DNA of 10,420 nt from Clostridium sp. (GCA_023666975.1 JAMPAW010000118.1:1-10420), one strand, 5' to 3'; shown: positions 1 through 7,143, counted from the first letter of the stretch. Notes: generated by a model from the letters alone, not told the origin. Program-made: numbers and translations.

Positions 1-718
1 CATACGCTTTGCCGATATAGCCCTCAACCGCAAATTCATCGGAAGCGTTCTTTACTGCAAGCAGATTGGCAGATACATCTCTGCCGTAAATATGATAGAT
101 GACATCTTCCAGCTTTCCGTTTCCTGATGTTGCAATCTTATTGTTGCCGTTTATAATATATTTAAACGAAATCTCCGGGTGGGAAAGGGCCAGACGCGTC
201 ACCAGCTCGGTCACATAACCGCCTTCCGTCATCGCAGTCTTTAAAAATTTTTTTCTCGCCGGCACATTGTAAAAAAGATTGCGGACAATGATTGTCGTTC
301 CCGCAGGTGCACCGATTTCCTCACTGGCAATTTCTGTGCTTCCATGGATTTCATAGCGGATTCCCGTCAGTGCATGCGGCGTCTTGGTAATACATTCCAC
401 CTGTGAAACCGCTGCAATGCTGGCCAATGCTTCTCCCCTAAACCCCAGAGAACGGATACTTAACAAATCCTCTATCGTCATGATTTTACTGGTTGCATGG
501 CGGACAAAGGCAGTGGGAACATCTTCTTTTTCGATTCCCTGCCCGTTATCTGTGATCCGGATAAAACTCGTCCCACCTTCTTTTATCTCAACCGTGACTG
601 CCGTTGCCCCGGCGTCTATGGCATTTTCTACCAGTTCCTTCACTACGGAGGACGGACGTTCTACCACTTCACCTGCGGCAATTTTGTTGATTGTGGATTG
701 ATCTAAAACCTTTATCAT
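1..718 (-). CDS. mutL: DNA mismatch repair protein MutL, N-terminal part (truncated by window edge)
   Basis: MutL is the ATP-dependent matchmaker of methyl-independent mismatch repair, linking MutS mismatch recognition to strand incision. Translating the minus strand from the ATG at 716-718 gives 239 residues (MIKVLDQSTINKIAAGEVVE...) that run off the left edge without a stop. The GHKL ATPase fold is clear: motif I ELVENAIDAGA (residues 28-38, with the catalytic Glu and Mg-binding Asn at 28 and 32), motif II DNGQGI (57-62), the RHATSK segment (73-78) and motif III GFRGEAL (92-98). The family is usually 600-700 residues, so the C-terminal dimerisation and endonuclease region lies outside the window. 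The start is supported by AAGGAG eight bases upstream, overlapping the stop of the pseudouridine synthase gene, so the two are probably cotranscribed and translationally linked. The gene is intact as far as visible. Confidence 0.97.
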   Translation of the reverse strand, partial: MIKVLDQSTINKIAAGEVVERPSSVVKELVENAIDAGATAVTVEIKEGGTSFIRITDNGQGIEKEDVPTAFVRHATSKIMTIEDLLSIRSLGFRGEALASIAAVSQVECITKTPHALTGIRYEIHGSTEIASEEIGAPAGTTIIVRNLFYNVPARKKFLKTAMTEGGYVTELVTRLALSHPEISFKYIINGNNKIATSGNGKLEDVIYHIYGRDVSANLLAVKNASDEFAVEGYIGKAY

Positions 719-726
719 CTGTCAGA

Positions 727-732
727 CTCCTT
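727..732 (-). promoter_or_regulatory. Ribosome binding site of mutL overlapping the upstream stop codon
   Basis: The minus strand reads AAGGAG eight bases before the mutL ATG. Its first two bases are the last two of the TAA stop (731-733) of the pseudouridine synthase gene. A ribosome finishing the upstream gene would cover this site, which is the usual arrangement for translational coupling. Confidence 0.75.
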
Positions 733-1831
733 ATTTCTTCTCGCAATATACTAAATCCGGTACAGTTCCAAACAGTGCCTTCTGTATTCCGGCAAACTGT
801 TCCGGCAGCCCGGCCCTGATTTCCTTCCCCCAAAGTTTAGCCGGCAGCTTATCCTGTTCGGCTGGAAAGGTAATGCTGTAGGCATGCAGTAACTGGTTTC
901 TGAGGCCAAATTCTCGTTTTAACACACTGTTGACGCTCTTTAATCCGTATTTGCCATCTCCTGCAACAGGGTGCCCGATTGACTGCAAATGCGCCCTGAT
1001 CTGATGTGTCTTTCCGGTCACCAGCTTGACTTTAAGCAGCGTAAACTCATCCTTTGCCAGCTGACCATAGGCGACGGGTTCATATTCCGTCTCAATAAAT
1101 GCGGGCTTGTCCACTCCTGCCGACTTTGCCTCCTCTAAGGTGCTGTAGATAACCACCTGATGATGCGCACTCTTCTTAGTCAGGAAACCCTTAATTGTAC
1201 CGGATGCCTCAACTCTTCCGGAAACAACCGTCAGATAACGTTTATCCAGCGTTCGCTCCTTTAACATCTGCGAGAGCACCTGTGAACCCTTAAGTGACAT
1301 ACCCGCTAAGATAATTCCGCTGGTATTGCGGTCAAGCCGGTTGCACACGGACGGGGTAAACAACGGATTATCCCTATGCTTTAACCGGTAGTAATCCACA
1401 ATTCTTTCATTGAGGGAATAATCCCCTCTCTCTGCCTTTTGTGACAGGATTCCCACTGGTTTATTCAGAATCAGCATCTCGTTGTCTTCATAGAGAATCT
1501 CAATACCTTCAAGCGGATTCAATGCTGTGATTGTTTCCGGCTGCTGCAGTGCCGTTATGCTGCTGTTATTTCCCACGGTCTGTCCGGTCCCCTGTACTGG
1601 TACTTTTCCGTCCTTTCTGAATCCGGCAATGGTGCTGTCAGCCATATATATCTGAACCGTATCACCAAAACATAAAATCTCATTGCCTGCAGCTTTCACG
1701 TTATTTATTTTGATGTTCTTCTTGCGAAGCATTTTATACACAAAGGCTGACGGAGCCTGGTCTAGATACCGGTTCAGAAACTTGTTTAATCTCTGTCCTG
1801 CTTCCGCTTCGGTAATTTTTATTTCCTGCAT
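731..1831 (-). CDS. RluA-family 23S rRNA/tRNA pseudouridine synthase with S4 domain
   Basis: Converts uridine to pseudouridine in structured RNA; family members act on 23S rRNA helices (RluC, RluD) or on tRNA and rRNA (RluA). The exact target cannot be read from sequence. Residues 1-63 form an S4 RNA-binding domain. Residues 109-366 are the catalytic domain: the NKPVG strand at 123-127, the catalytic motif NRLDRNTSG at 164-172 with Asp167 as the nucleophile, and the KTHQIRAHLQSIGHPVAGD segment at 274-292 that closes the active site. At 366 residues it is longer than the usual 290-325, largely because of a Ser/Thr/Gly/Gln-rich linker at about 64-108. The ATG at 1829-1831 has GAGGT a few bases upstream. 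It sits 52 bp downstream of the methyltransferase gene and 12 bp before mutL, so all three genes look like one unit. Confidence 0.93.
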   Translation of the reverse strand: MQEIKITEAEAGQRLNKFLNRYLDQAPSAFVYKMLRKKNIKINNVKAAGNEILCFGDTVQIYMADSTIAGFRKDGKVPVQGTGQTVGNNSSITALQQPETITALNPLEGIEILYEDNEMLILNKPVGILSQKAERGDYSLNERIVDYYRLKHRDNPLFTPSVCNRLDRNTSGIILAGMSLKGSQVLSQMLKERTLDKRYLTVVSGRVEASGTIKGFLTKKSAHHQVVIYSTLEEAKSAGVDKPAFIETEYEPVAYGQLAKDEFTLLKVKLVTGKTHQIRAHLQSIGHPVAGDGKYGLKSVNSVLKREFGLRNQLLHAYSITFPAEQDKLPAKLWGKEIRAGLPEQFAGIQKALFGTVPDLVYCEKK

Positions 1832-1883
1832 ATTTACCTCTTATCGCTTTACCAACATTCTCACCCGATTTCAAACGGCAAAA

Positions 1884-3266
1884 TCACATCCAACGCCAAC
1901 CGGGTAAATATTTATTTTTGATTGTGCTTCCGGTCAATTTTCCGAACCCAAGCGGATATTGCTCTATACAAATCAGGCAAATGCCCTCCCGGCAGACCTC
2001 TGCTTCCTCCGTCTGCAGCTCGATCGTTTCTCCCTTAAGATATCTTATCACCCTGTCATCGTCTGCCCCAAGTGAAACGACATTGGGAAAATCAGCCGCC
2101 TTCAAAAACATGGCAAGCGACTGGCTCGGCTCAAACCGGTTCTTCTTCATCTCTCCCATATAAAGCCCGCAGCGCAGTATTCTTAATCCCTTCACCTGCG
2201 GCATCTGTTCGGGAATGTAGAAAACCCGTTCTCTTTGTACATCTATACGGGATAAATCAAAAGGATAAGCGATAGAGCGGATAAAGGAAACGGTCTCTGC
2301 GCTTGGCTTCTCCTTAGAAAAGACATAATCGGAGCTCCTTCCCGTGTTGTCCGTTCCTGCTTCCTTTTTCACCATGGCCACAAAATGTCCTTCGCCATTA
2401 ATGCGATGCGGCCAGAGACGCCGGCACTTTTTCAAATCCGGATTACCGGTAAGCCCCCATTCCGGGTGGCCGGTATCGAAACCGTCAATCATCGGGAGCT
2501 CTTCCAGGTGCAGGGTATCGTCCAGCGATAACAGATACTCAACAGACTGTTCGTTCTCTTCCCTTGAAAAAGTGCAGGTCGAATAAATGAGCATGCCACC
2601 GGGTCTCAGCATGGCTGCCGCTTCCTTTAAAATTGTGCGTTGAAGTCCGACAAACATATCCACTCCGTTATGCTCCCATGCTTTTATCATATTATTTTGC
2701 TTGCGAAACATTCCCTCTCCGGAACAGGGTGCATCAATCAATATTTTATCAAAAAAAGCAGGAAAACGCTTTGCCAGTTCATTCGGCGGTTCACTGGTCA
2801 CCAAAACATTTCCGGCACCAAAAATTTCGATATTCTTAAGCAATGCTTTCGCCCTCGAATTACTGATATCATTGGAGACTAAAAGTCCCGTGCCATTCAG
2901 CTTTGCCGCCAGTTCTGTAGATTTGCCTCCCGGTGCGGCACATAAATCCAGTACCACGTCTCCCTCTTCTACGGGAAGAAAACCGGCTGTAACCATAGCC
3001 GACGGCTCCTGAATATAGTAAAGTCCCGCAAAATAAAACGGATGCTTAGCCGGCTTTTGCTCCTTATCATAATAAAAACCGTTGGAGCACCATGGCACAG
3101 GCTTAAGCGCATAAGGCGATAATCTGCCAAAGTCTTCAACGGAAATCTTGGCGGTATTTACCCGTAATCCCTGATATGCCCCACACTCAAAAGAAGCCAG
3201 ATAATTTTCATAATCTGGCCCCAACATTTCTTTCATTTTTTGTTGAAATATAACTGGTAATTCCAT
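1884..3266 (-). CDS. rsmF: RsmF/NOL1-NOP2-Sun family rRNA cytosine-C5 methyltransferase
   Basis: A SAM-dependent RNA m5C methyltransferase; Escherichia coli RsmF modifies C1407 of 16S rRNA, and a Firmicute homologue probably modifies 16S rRNA at one or more cytosines. SAM-binding motif I is VLDLCAAPGGKS (105-116). Motif IV is DAPCSGEGMF (178-187), with Cys181 assisting release. Motif VI is YSTCTFSREENE (228-239), with Cys231 as the expected nucleophile. The C-terminal third (about 310-460) ends in LGFGKLTGSTIKNKYLPG, matching the RsmF-type PUA-like tail rather than the shorter RsmB architecture, and 460 residues is normal for this subfamily. GAGGA lies four bases before the ATG. The gene starts 26 bp after the alarmone synthetase gene and is followed by the pseudouridine synthase, so two RNA-modifying enzymes are adjacent. 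No missing motif or frameshift is seen. Confidence 0.93.
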   Translation of the reverse strand: MELPVIFQQKMKEMLGPDYENYLASFECGAYQGLRVNTAKISVEDFGRLSPYALKPVPWCSNGFYYDKEQKPAKHPFYFAGLYYIQEPSAMVTAGFLPVEEGDVVLDLCAAPGGKSTELAAKLNGTGLLVSNDISNSRAKALLKNIEIFGAGNVLVTSEPPNELAKRFPAFFDKILIDAPCSGEGMFRKQNNMIKAWEHNGVDMFVGLQRTILKEAAAMLRPGGMLIYSTCTFSREENEQSVEYLLSLDDTLHLEELPMIDGFDTGHPEWGLTGNPDLKKCRRLWPHRINGEGHFVAMVKKEAGTDNTGRSSDYVFSKEKPSAETVSFIRSIAYPFDLSRIDVQRERVFYIPEQMPQVKGLRILRCGLYMGEMKKNRFEPSQSLAMFLKAADFPNVVSLGADDDRVIRYLKGETIELQTEEAEVCREGICLICIEQYPLGFGKLTGSTIKNKYLPGWRWM

Positions 3267-3292
3267 CCTATCCTCACCTGTATCCTACCGGA

Positions 3293-4096
3293 TTACATCA
3301 GACTCTGTGCTTTATAGCCTTCAGAAATGATATCAAGCTGTTTCGAGAACCGTTCAAGCTGTTCTAAGTTCTCAGTCTCATAAACCTTGTAAAATTCATC
3401 TTGAATCTTAAGTACCTCACGTTTGCTGGCAACCTTAAACAGGTTCTGAATGTTAATCAGTATATCCGATACCAGTGTCGCCTTAATCTGGAATATATTC
3501 TGTGCATCCATAATTTCATCACGGACAGAACCCATTTCCTTGTCCAGCGTGATAATTGCATCGGAAGCCCGTAAAAGTTTTTCCTTGATATGTTCCGGCA
3601 TGTTCCCCTTATATTTGTACTGAAGGGAATGTTCGATCGTCGCCCAGAAGTTCATGGCCAGAGTTCTGATCTGAATCTCTGCCTGAATACGCTTCGTACC
3701 GTCCAACGTATATACATCATAGTAGATAATCATGTGATAACTCTGATAACCACTTTCCTTCATATTGGTAATGTAGTCTTTCTCTTTGATAACCTCCATA
3801 TCCGTGCGGCTATGTATAATTTCTACCACTCTCTCTATGTCCTCCACAAACTGGCACATAATGCGGATACCCGCCATATCTGAGATTCGGTCATCAATTT
3901 CTTCTATTGAAATATTTTTCTTTTGCATTTTATCCAGAATACTGGATATCTTCTTCACCCGGCCTGTCACCTGTTCAATAGGGGAGTACAAACCGGCATT
4001 TCGATACTCCTCGATAATATGGTTAAACTTAACAACCAATTCATCTACCGCAAGACGGTAGGGATCAAGAATTTCGCGCCATAGCTGAATTTCCAT
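3293..4096 (-). CDS. relQ: RelQ/SasB-type small alarmone synthetase (GTP pyrophosphokinase)
   Basis: Transfers pyrophosphate from ATP to GTP or GDP, making (p)ppGpp in the cytoplasm. It is a synthetase-only protein with no HD hydrolase, TGS or ACT domain. Hallmarks in order: SPIEQVTGRVKKISSI (38-53), DMAGIRIMCQFVEDI (73-87, Asp73 expected to bind Mg), KESGYQSYHMII (113-124, Tyr117 expected to stack on the acceptor guanine) and EIQIRTLAMNFWATIEHSL (140-158, Glu140 catalytic). These match Bacillus subtilis RelQ (SasB/YjbM) closely. Two differences stand out: positions 21, 25 and 42 are Val, Asn and Gln where I recall the allosteric Lys, Lys and Phe of B. subtilis, and a helical tail of about 60 residues extends beyond the usual 211. 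An extended -10 promoter and a leader of about 100 nt precede it; the ribosome binding site (AGGGTGG, about 12 bases upstream) is weak, suggesting low or regulated translation. It is the first gene of the relQ-rsmF-rluA-mutL group. Confidence 0.94.
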   Translation of the reverse strand: MEIQLWREILDPYRLAVDELVVKFNHIIEEYRNAGLYSPIEQVTGRVKKISSILDKMQKKNISIEEIDDRISDMAGIRIMCQFVEDIERVVEIIHSRTDMEVIKEKDYITNMKESGYQSYHMIIYYDVYTLDGTKRIQAEIQIRTLAMNFWATIEHSLQYKYKGNMPEHIKEKLLRASDAIITLDKEMGSVRDEIMDAQNIFQIKATLVSDILINIQNLFKVASKREVLKIQDEFYKVYETENLEQLERFSKQLDIISEGYKAQSLM

Positions 4097-4135
4097 TATG
4101 CAGTTACACCACCCTTTAAAGTTATAATCCTAATC

Positions 4136-4186
4136 TCATAACATCCCCAAATCATCACCATTTGAGGGAACCTCTCTTGCGTACAT
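4136..4186 (-). CDS. Candidate 16-codon ORF in the relQ leader
   Basis: Between the predicted promoter and relQ the minus strand holds an ATG (4184-4186) followed by 15 sense codons and TGA, encoding MYAREVPSNGDDLGML. The upstream context AAGTG is not a convincing ribosome binding site, and random DNA of this length often contains such an ORF. It is listed because it fills much of a leader upstream of a stress-signalling gene. I do not recognise the peptide. Confidence 0.2.
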   Translation of the reverse strand: MYAREVPSNGDDLGML

Positions 4187-4205
4187 CACTTACACAGTTG
4201 TCGCT

Positions 4206-4214
4206 ATTATATCA
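4206..4214 (-). promoter_or_regulatory. Extended -10 promoter for relQ operon
   Basis: The minus strand reads TGATATAAT, a perfect match to the sigma-A extended -10 element (TGnTATAAT), in the only sizeable intergenic gap of the window. No good -35 hexamer lies 16-18 bases upstream, which fits the extended -10 class. Transcription would begin near 4199, giving a leader of about 100 nt before relQ. The rest of 4097-4240 holds a short candidate ORF and no hairpin followed by a T-run, so I see no terminator for the upstream M23 gene and some read-through is likely. Confidence 0.65.
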
Positions 4215-4240
4215 TATCCGTGCAAAAAAGGAAAGTATTA

Positions 4241-4849
4241 CTAATATTCAATTTCCAACAAAAAGGGATACGGATTGACACCTTGCTGATTTCCCTTAAC
4301 ATCTTTAATATAAATCCCAAAGTGTAAATGGGTGTCAAATCTTCCCCTCGTCCCTTCCTCTCCCTCCCCGGTATTGCCCATAAATCCGAGAAGCTGTCCA
4401 GACTGAATTTTCCTGCCGGTTTCCATGCCTGCCGCATAGGAATCCAAATGTGCATAATAATAGTATATACCACTGTTGGAGGTTATCCCTATGCGGTATC
4501 CTCCCAGATACAGCCAGCCCACATTGGTTACCACTCCGTCTGTGGCACTGATTACAGGAATCTCCCCCGCCCGATTATCCCGGTCCATAATATCGCAGCC
4601 CTCATGCCCCCCATTCTCCCTTGCAGCACCATAAGAATCGGTGAAGGTGACACGGTTCCGATACCCTGTGGGAACCGGAAAACGGCATAACTCCGCCCGG
4701 ATTGCCTGTTCCGCATTGCTGATCATTTCCTTTTGCCGGCTGTTTTTGTCCGCCCCCAAAACGGTAAACTGCTGCATGGCATTGATAAAGACCGCTTCCA
4801 GCAGCACCAGCAATGCAATAAATAAAAATCCCCGATAACGGTAAAACAT
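4241..4849 (-). CDS. Membrane-anchored M23 (LytM-like) zinc metallopeptidase
   Basis: Predicted extracellular peptidoglycan endopeptidase or LytM-like factor. With the ATG at 4847-4849 the protein has 202 residues: a short basic N-terminus (MFYRYRG), one membrane segment (about 8-24), a linker, then the M23 domain. The zinc ligands are present: HEGCD supplies the HxxxD pair (His82 and Asp86), and HLHFG supplies the HxH motif (His174, His176). YYYAHLD (His134) matches the additional catalytic His of LytM, so the enzyme is probably active. A GTG at 4895-4897 would add 16 residues (MESAEESLTG...), but it has no well-spaced ribosome binding site. The chosen ATG has AGGAAG five bases upstream and places the membrane segment near the N-terminus. 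It follows the amidohydrolase gene closely. Whether it cleaves peptidoglycan or regulates other hydrolases cannot be told from sequence. Confidence 0.88.
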   Translation of the reverse strand: MFYRYRGFLFIALLVLLEAVFINAMQQFTVLGADKNSRQKEMISNAEQAIRAELCRFPVPTGYRNRVTFTDSYGAARENGGHEGCDIMDRDNRAGEIPVISATDGVVTNVGWLYLGGYRIGITSNSGIYYYYAHLDSYAAGMETGRKIQSGQLLGFMGNTGEGEEGTRGRFDTHLHFGIYIKDVKGNQQGVNPYPFLLEIEY

Positions 4850-4930
4850 AGACACTTCCTGCCTGTAACCTGTTAAACTCTCCTCCGCAGATTCCACATA
4901 ACCGCTTTACCTTATATGTAAATGAATACT

Positions 4931-6247
4931 CTACAATGAAAATTTAATCCGCTGAACAATATAATTTGCCTTTTCATAGATCGTCAACGGGTCCACATTC
5001 ATCTGATAGACGCCATCGACATAGACAATCCGGCCTGCAATCATCGTCATGATCACATTGTCGTTACTGCCGCTATAGACGAGATTGTTCAATATATTAT
5101 TCATTGGCTGCATATTGGGTTTCAGCAAATCAATCAAAATTAAATCTGCCTGTTTTCCCTCTGCTATGCTGTCGCAGTCAAATCGTCCCAGCATATGTGC
5201 ACCGTTGACCACAGCCATTTGAAGCACCGTCTCCGGCGAGACGGCAGCCGCATCTTCGTATTTTATCTTTTGCAGTGCAGCAGTCAGATACATTTCCTTA
5301 AAGAAATTCAAATTATTATTACTTGCCGGACCGTCAGTCCCGATTGCAACGGAAATTCCATTTTCCACATATTCCTTTATCGGTGCGATTCCGCTGGCAA
5401 GTTTTAAGTTGGAGGAGGGATTGGTCACAACGTAGATATTCTTTTTCTGTAAAATTTCCATATCCCGTCTGTCGGTATATATTAAATGATGTCCTGCCCC
5501 GCCGTACTCAAACAACCCTTTCTCGTCCATAACCTGAAGAGGTGTTTTCTGATAGCGCTCCATACATTCCGAAACCTCTTTTTTCGTCTCGCTGTTATGC
5601 ATATAAACCGGTGCTTTATACTTCCGGCTCAGCGCCGCAATCTCTTCCAAAAGCCTTGAGCAGCAGCTATATTCCGAGTGGAATCCCAACCGGTAATCCA
5701 CTAAAGAATGATACTGGTGAAAGGTCTCATAATCATGCTCAAGCGTCTGAATGGCACTGTCTACCTCCGCATCTCCGGCACCAAATACCGTACCGGACAA
5801 GACTACCCTGTATCCCATATCTATACATGCTCTGGCAATCATCTCCGGATAGAAATACATCTCAAAGCTGGTGGTAATGCCTCCCCGCACATACTCTAAT
5901 ATTGCCAGCTGCATCAATGAATAAATATCCTCCTCTGTCAGCTTGCCTTCGGCCGGAAATATTTTTGTATCCAGCCATTTTTGCAGCGGGAGGTCGTCAG
6001 CATAAGAACGCAAAAAAGTCATTGGGCCATGGGCATGGCAGTTCTTAAACCCCGGCATCAGTAAATTGCCCATGCAGTCTATCTGCTGGTCAAAATATTC
6101 GTCCTCTTCGTTCTCATCAAGCTCCGGCTGCCATTCCCCCTCTATCAGCCGCTCAATGATCTGATCATTTATCCAGACCTCACCCTCAAAAACATCTTGT
6201 TTTTCCTGCATTGTCAATATTCTCGCATGATATAACCGTATCCTCAT
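4931..6247 (-). CDS. Amidohydrolase of the MTA/SAH (5'-deoxyadenosine) deaminase type
   Basis: Predicted zinc-dependent cytosolic deaminase of an adenosine-like nucleoside. The closest characterised relatives I recognise are Thermotoga TM0936 (methylthioadenosine and S-adenosylhomocysteine deaminase) and archaeal DadD. Metal and catalytic residues are visible: HAH (His71, His73), MHNSET (His217 as ligand, Glu220 as proton shuttle), HHLIYTD (His254) and GTDGPASNNN (Asp305). Glu100 in FPAEGKLT and His190 in GFHSEY align with TM0936 Glu84 and His173, substrate contacts in that enzyme, supporting a nucleoside rather than a free base or triazine as substrate. At 438 residues it is slightly longer than usual, partly from an acidic stretch at 37-52. 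The ATG at 6245-6247 has an atypical GGGGGA site about six bases upstream. It lies 62 bp after the purine nucleoside phosphorylase gene, so its inosine-like product could be a substrate for its neighbour. Exact substrate unknown. Confidence 0.85.
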   Translation of the reverse strand: MRIRLYHARILTMQEKQDVFEGEVWINDQIIERLIEGEWQPELDENEEDEYFDQQIDCMGNLLMPGFKNCHAHGPMTFLRSYADDLPLQKWLDTKIFPAEGKLTEEDIYSLMQLAILEYVRGGITTSFEMYFYPEMIARACIDMGYRVVLSGTVFGAGDAEVDSAIQTLEHDYETFHQYHSLVDYRLGFHSEYSCCSRLLEEIAALSRKYKAPVYMHNSETKKEVSECMERYQKTPLQVMDEKGLFEYGGAGHHLIYTDRRDMEILQKKNIYVVTNPSSNLKLASGIAPIKEYVENGISVAIGTDGPASNNNLNFFKEMYLTAALQKIKYEDAAAVSPETVLQMAVVNGAHMLGRFDCDSIAEGKQADLILIDLLKPNMQPMNNILNNLVYSGSNDNVIMTMIAGRIVYVDGVYQMNVDPLTIYEKANYIVQRIKFSL

Positions 6248-6309
6248 CGCTTATCCCCCAATCCCTGCCGAAATCACAGACCAATTATCTGATCGTAAAA
6301 CTGCTTGCC

Positions 6310-7131
6310 TTACATTTTTGCAATCGACGTTTTTACCAATGCCTGAAACTTTGGTGCAGCCTTGTCTGCCGCTTCTTTTACCTCCTCATGGCTGAGCGGA
6401 GTGTCTGATATTCCTGCCGCTAAATTTGAGATAAAAGAGATACCACATACCTTCATTCCCATATGCCTTGCGGCGACAGCCTCCACAGCGGTACTCATTC
6501 CCACTGCCGAAGCCCCCAGCAGCCCGCACAGGCGAATCTCCACAGGCGTTTCAAAACTCGGTCCCGTCAATTGCACATATACACCGTCCTTTAGCACAAT
6601 ACCCAGCTCATCACTGCTCTGGCGAATGATTTCCCTTAATTGCCTGTCGTAGACTTCACTCATATCCGGAAAGCGTACACCGAAGTTATCCTCATTTTGC
6701 CCAATCAACGGATTGGGAACAAAACAGGAAATATGATCCGTGATTAACATGAAATCTCCACACGCAAAACCGTCGCCAAGACCTCCTGCCGCATTGGTCA
6801 AAAAGAGAATTTCCGCTCCCATGGCACACATCAGCCGCACAGGAAGCACTACCTCCTCCATGGAATAGCCCTCATAATAGTGCACCCGCCCCTGCATTGC
6901 CACTACCGGTGTTTTATCCACATAACCAAATACAAAACGTCCCTGATGACCGGCAACCGTCGATTGCGGAAAACCGCTGATCTCCGAATAATCCAGATAT
7001 TCTACGACATCAATCTGCCCGGCAAAATCACCCAGACCGGAACCAAGAATCAAGGCTACCCTTGGTATAAAATCCGTTTTTTCCCGCACATATTTCAGAC
7101 ACGCTGACACCCTGTCCGCAATTCTTCCCAT
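6310..7131 (-). CDS. Purine-nucleoside phosphorylase (trimeric, PNP/MTAP family)
   Basis: Cleaves purine nucleosides with phosphate to the free base and ribose-1-phosphate (purine salvage, cytoplasm). The 273-residue product matches the trimeric PNP family throughout: GSGLG (30-34, phosphate-binding Ser31), AGHQGRF (60-66, His62), GRVHYYEG (81-88, Arg82, His84, Tyr86), NAAGG (113-117), GPSFET (190-195, Glu194), VGMST (210-214, Met212) and SNLAAG (235-240, Asn236), with His248 in LSHEE. Asn236, as in human PNP Asn243, points to 6-oxopurines (inosine, guanosine) rather than methylthioadenosine. The frame stays open to 7323, but that extension lies inside the transpeptidase gene; the ATG at 7129-7131 has AGGAG seven bases upstream and gives the family's normal N-terminus (MGRIADRV). 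The gene begins 25 bp after the transpeptidase gene. The Bacillus orthologue is PupG; I leave the symbol blank because naming varies. Confidence 0.95.
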   Translation of the reverse strand: MGRIADRVSACLKYVREKTDFIPRVALILGSGLGDFAGQIDVVEYLDYSEISGFPQSTVAGHQGRFVFGYVDKTPVVAMQGRVHYYEGYSMEEVVLPVRLMCAMGAEILFLTNAAGGLGDGFACGDFMLITDHISCFVPNPLIGQNEDNFGVRFPDMSEVYDRQLREIIRQSSDELGIVLKDGVYVQLTGPSFETPVEIRLCGLLGASAVGMSTAVEAVAARHMGMKVCGISFISNLAAGISDTPLSHEEVKEAADKAAPKFQALVKTSIAKM

Positions 7132-7138
7132 ATTCCTT

Positions 7139-7143
7139 CTCCT
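7139..7143 (-). promoter_or_regulatory. Ribosome binding site deciding the phosphorylase start
   Basis: The minus strand reads AGGAG seven bases upstream of the ATG at 7129-7131, inside the 25-bp gap after the transpeptidase stop. It favours the 273-residue phosphorylase over the 337-residue open frame that overlaps the transpeptidase coding sequence. Confidence 0.75.

Noticed and set aside
384..701. A 105-codon plus-strand ORF opposite mutL
   Set aside because: Opposite strand to highly conserved MutL ATPase motifs, so a coding shadow.
4207..4473. An 88-codon minus-strand ORF overlapping the end of the M23 gene
   Set aside because: It lies in a different frame within the conserved M23 domain and crosses the predicted relQ promoter; no recognisable features.
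6248..6309. The 62-bp gap between the phosphorylase and amidohydrolase genes as a promoter or terminator
   Set aside because: I find only a four-pair CAGA/TCTG stem and no hexamer pair resembling a sigma-A promoter.
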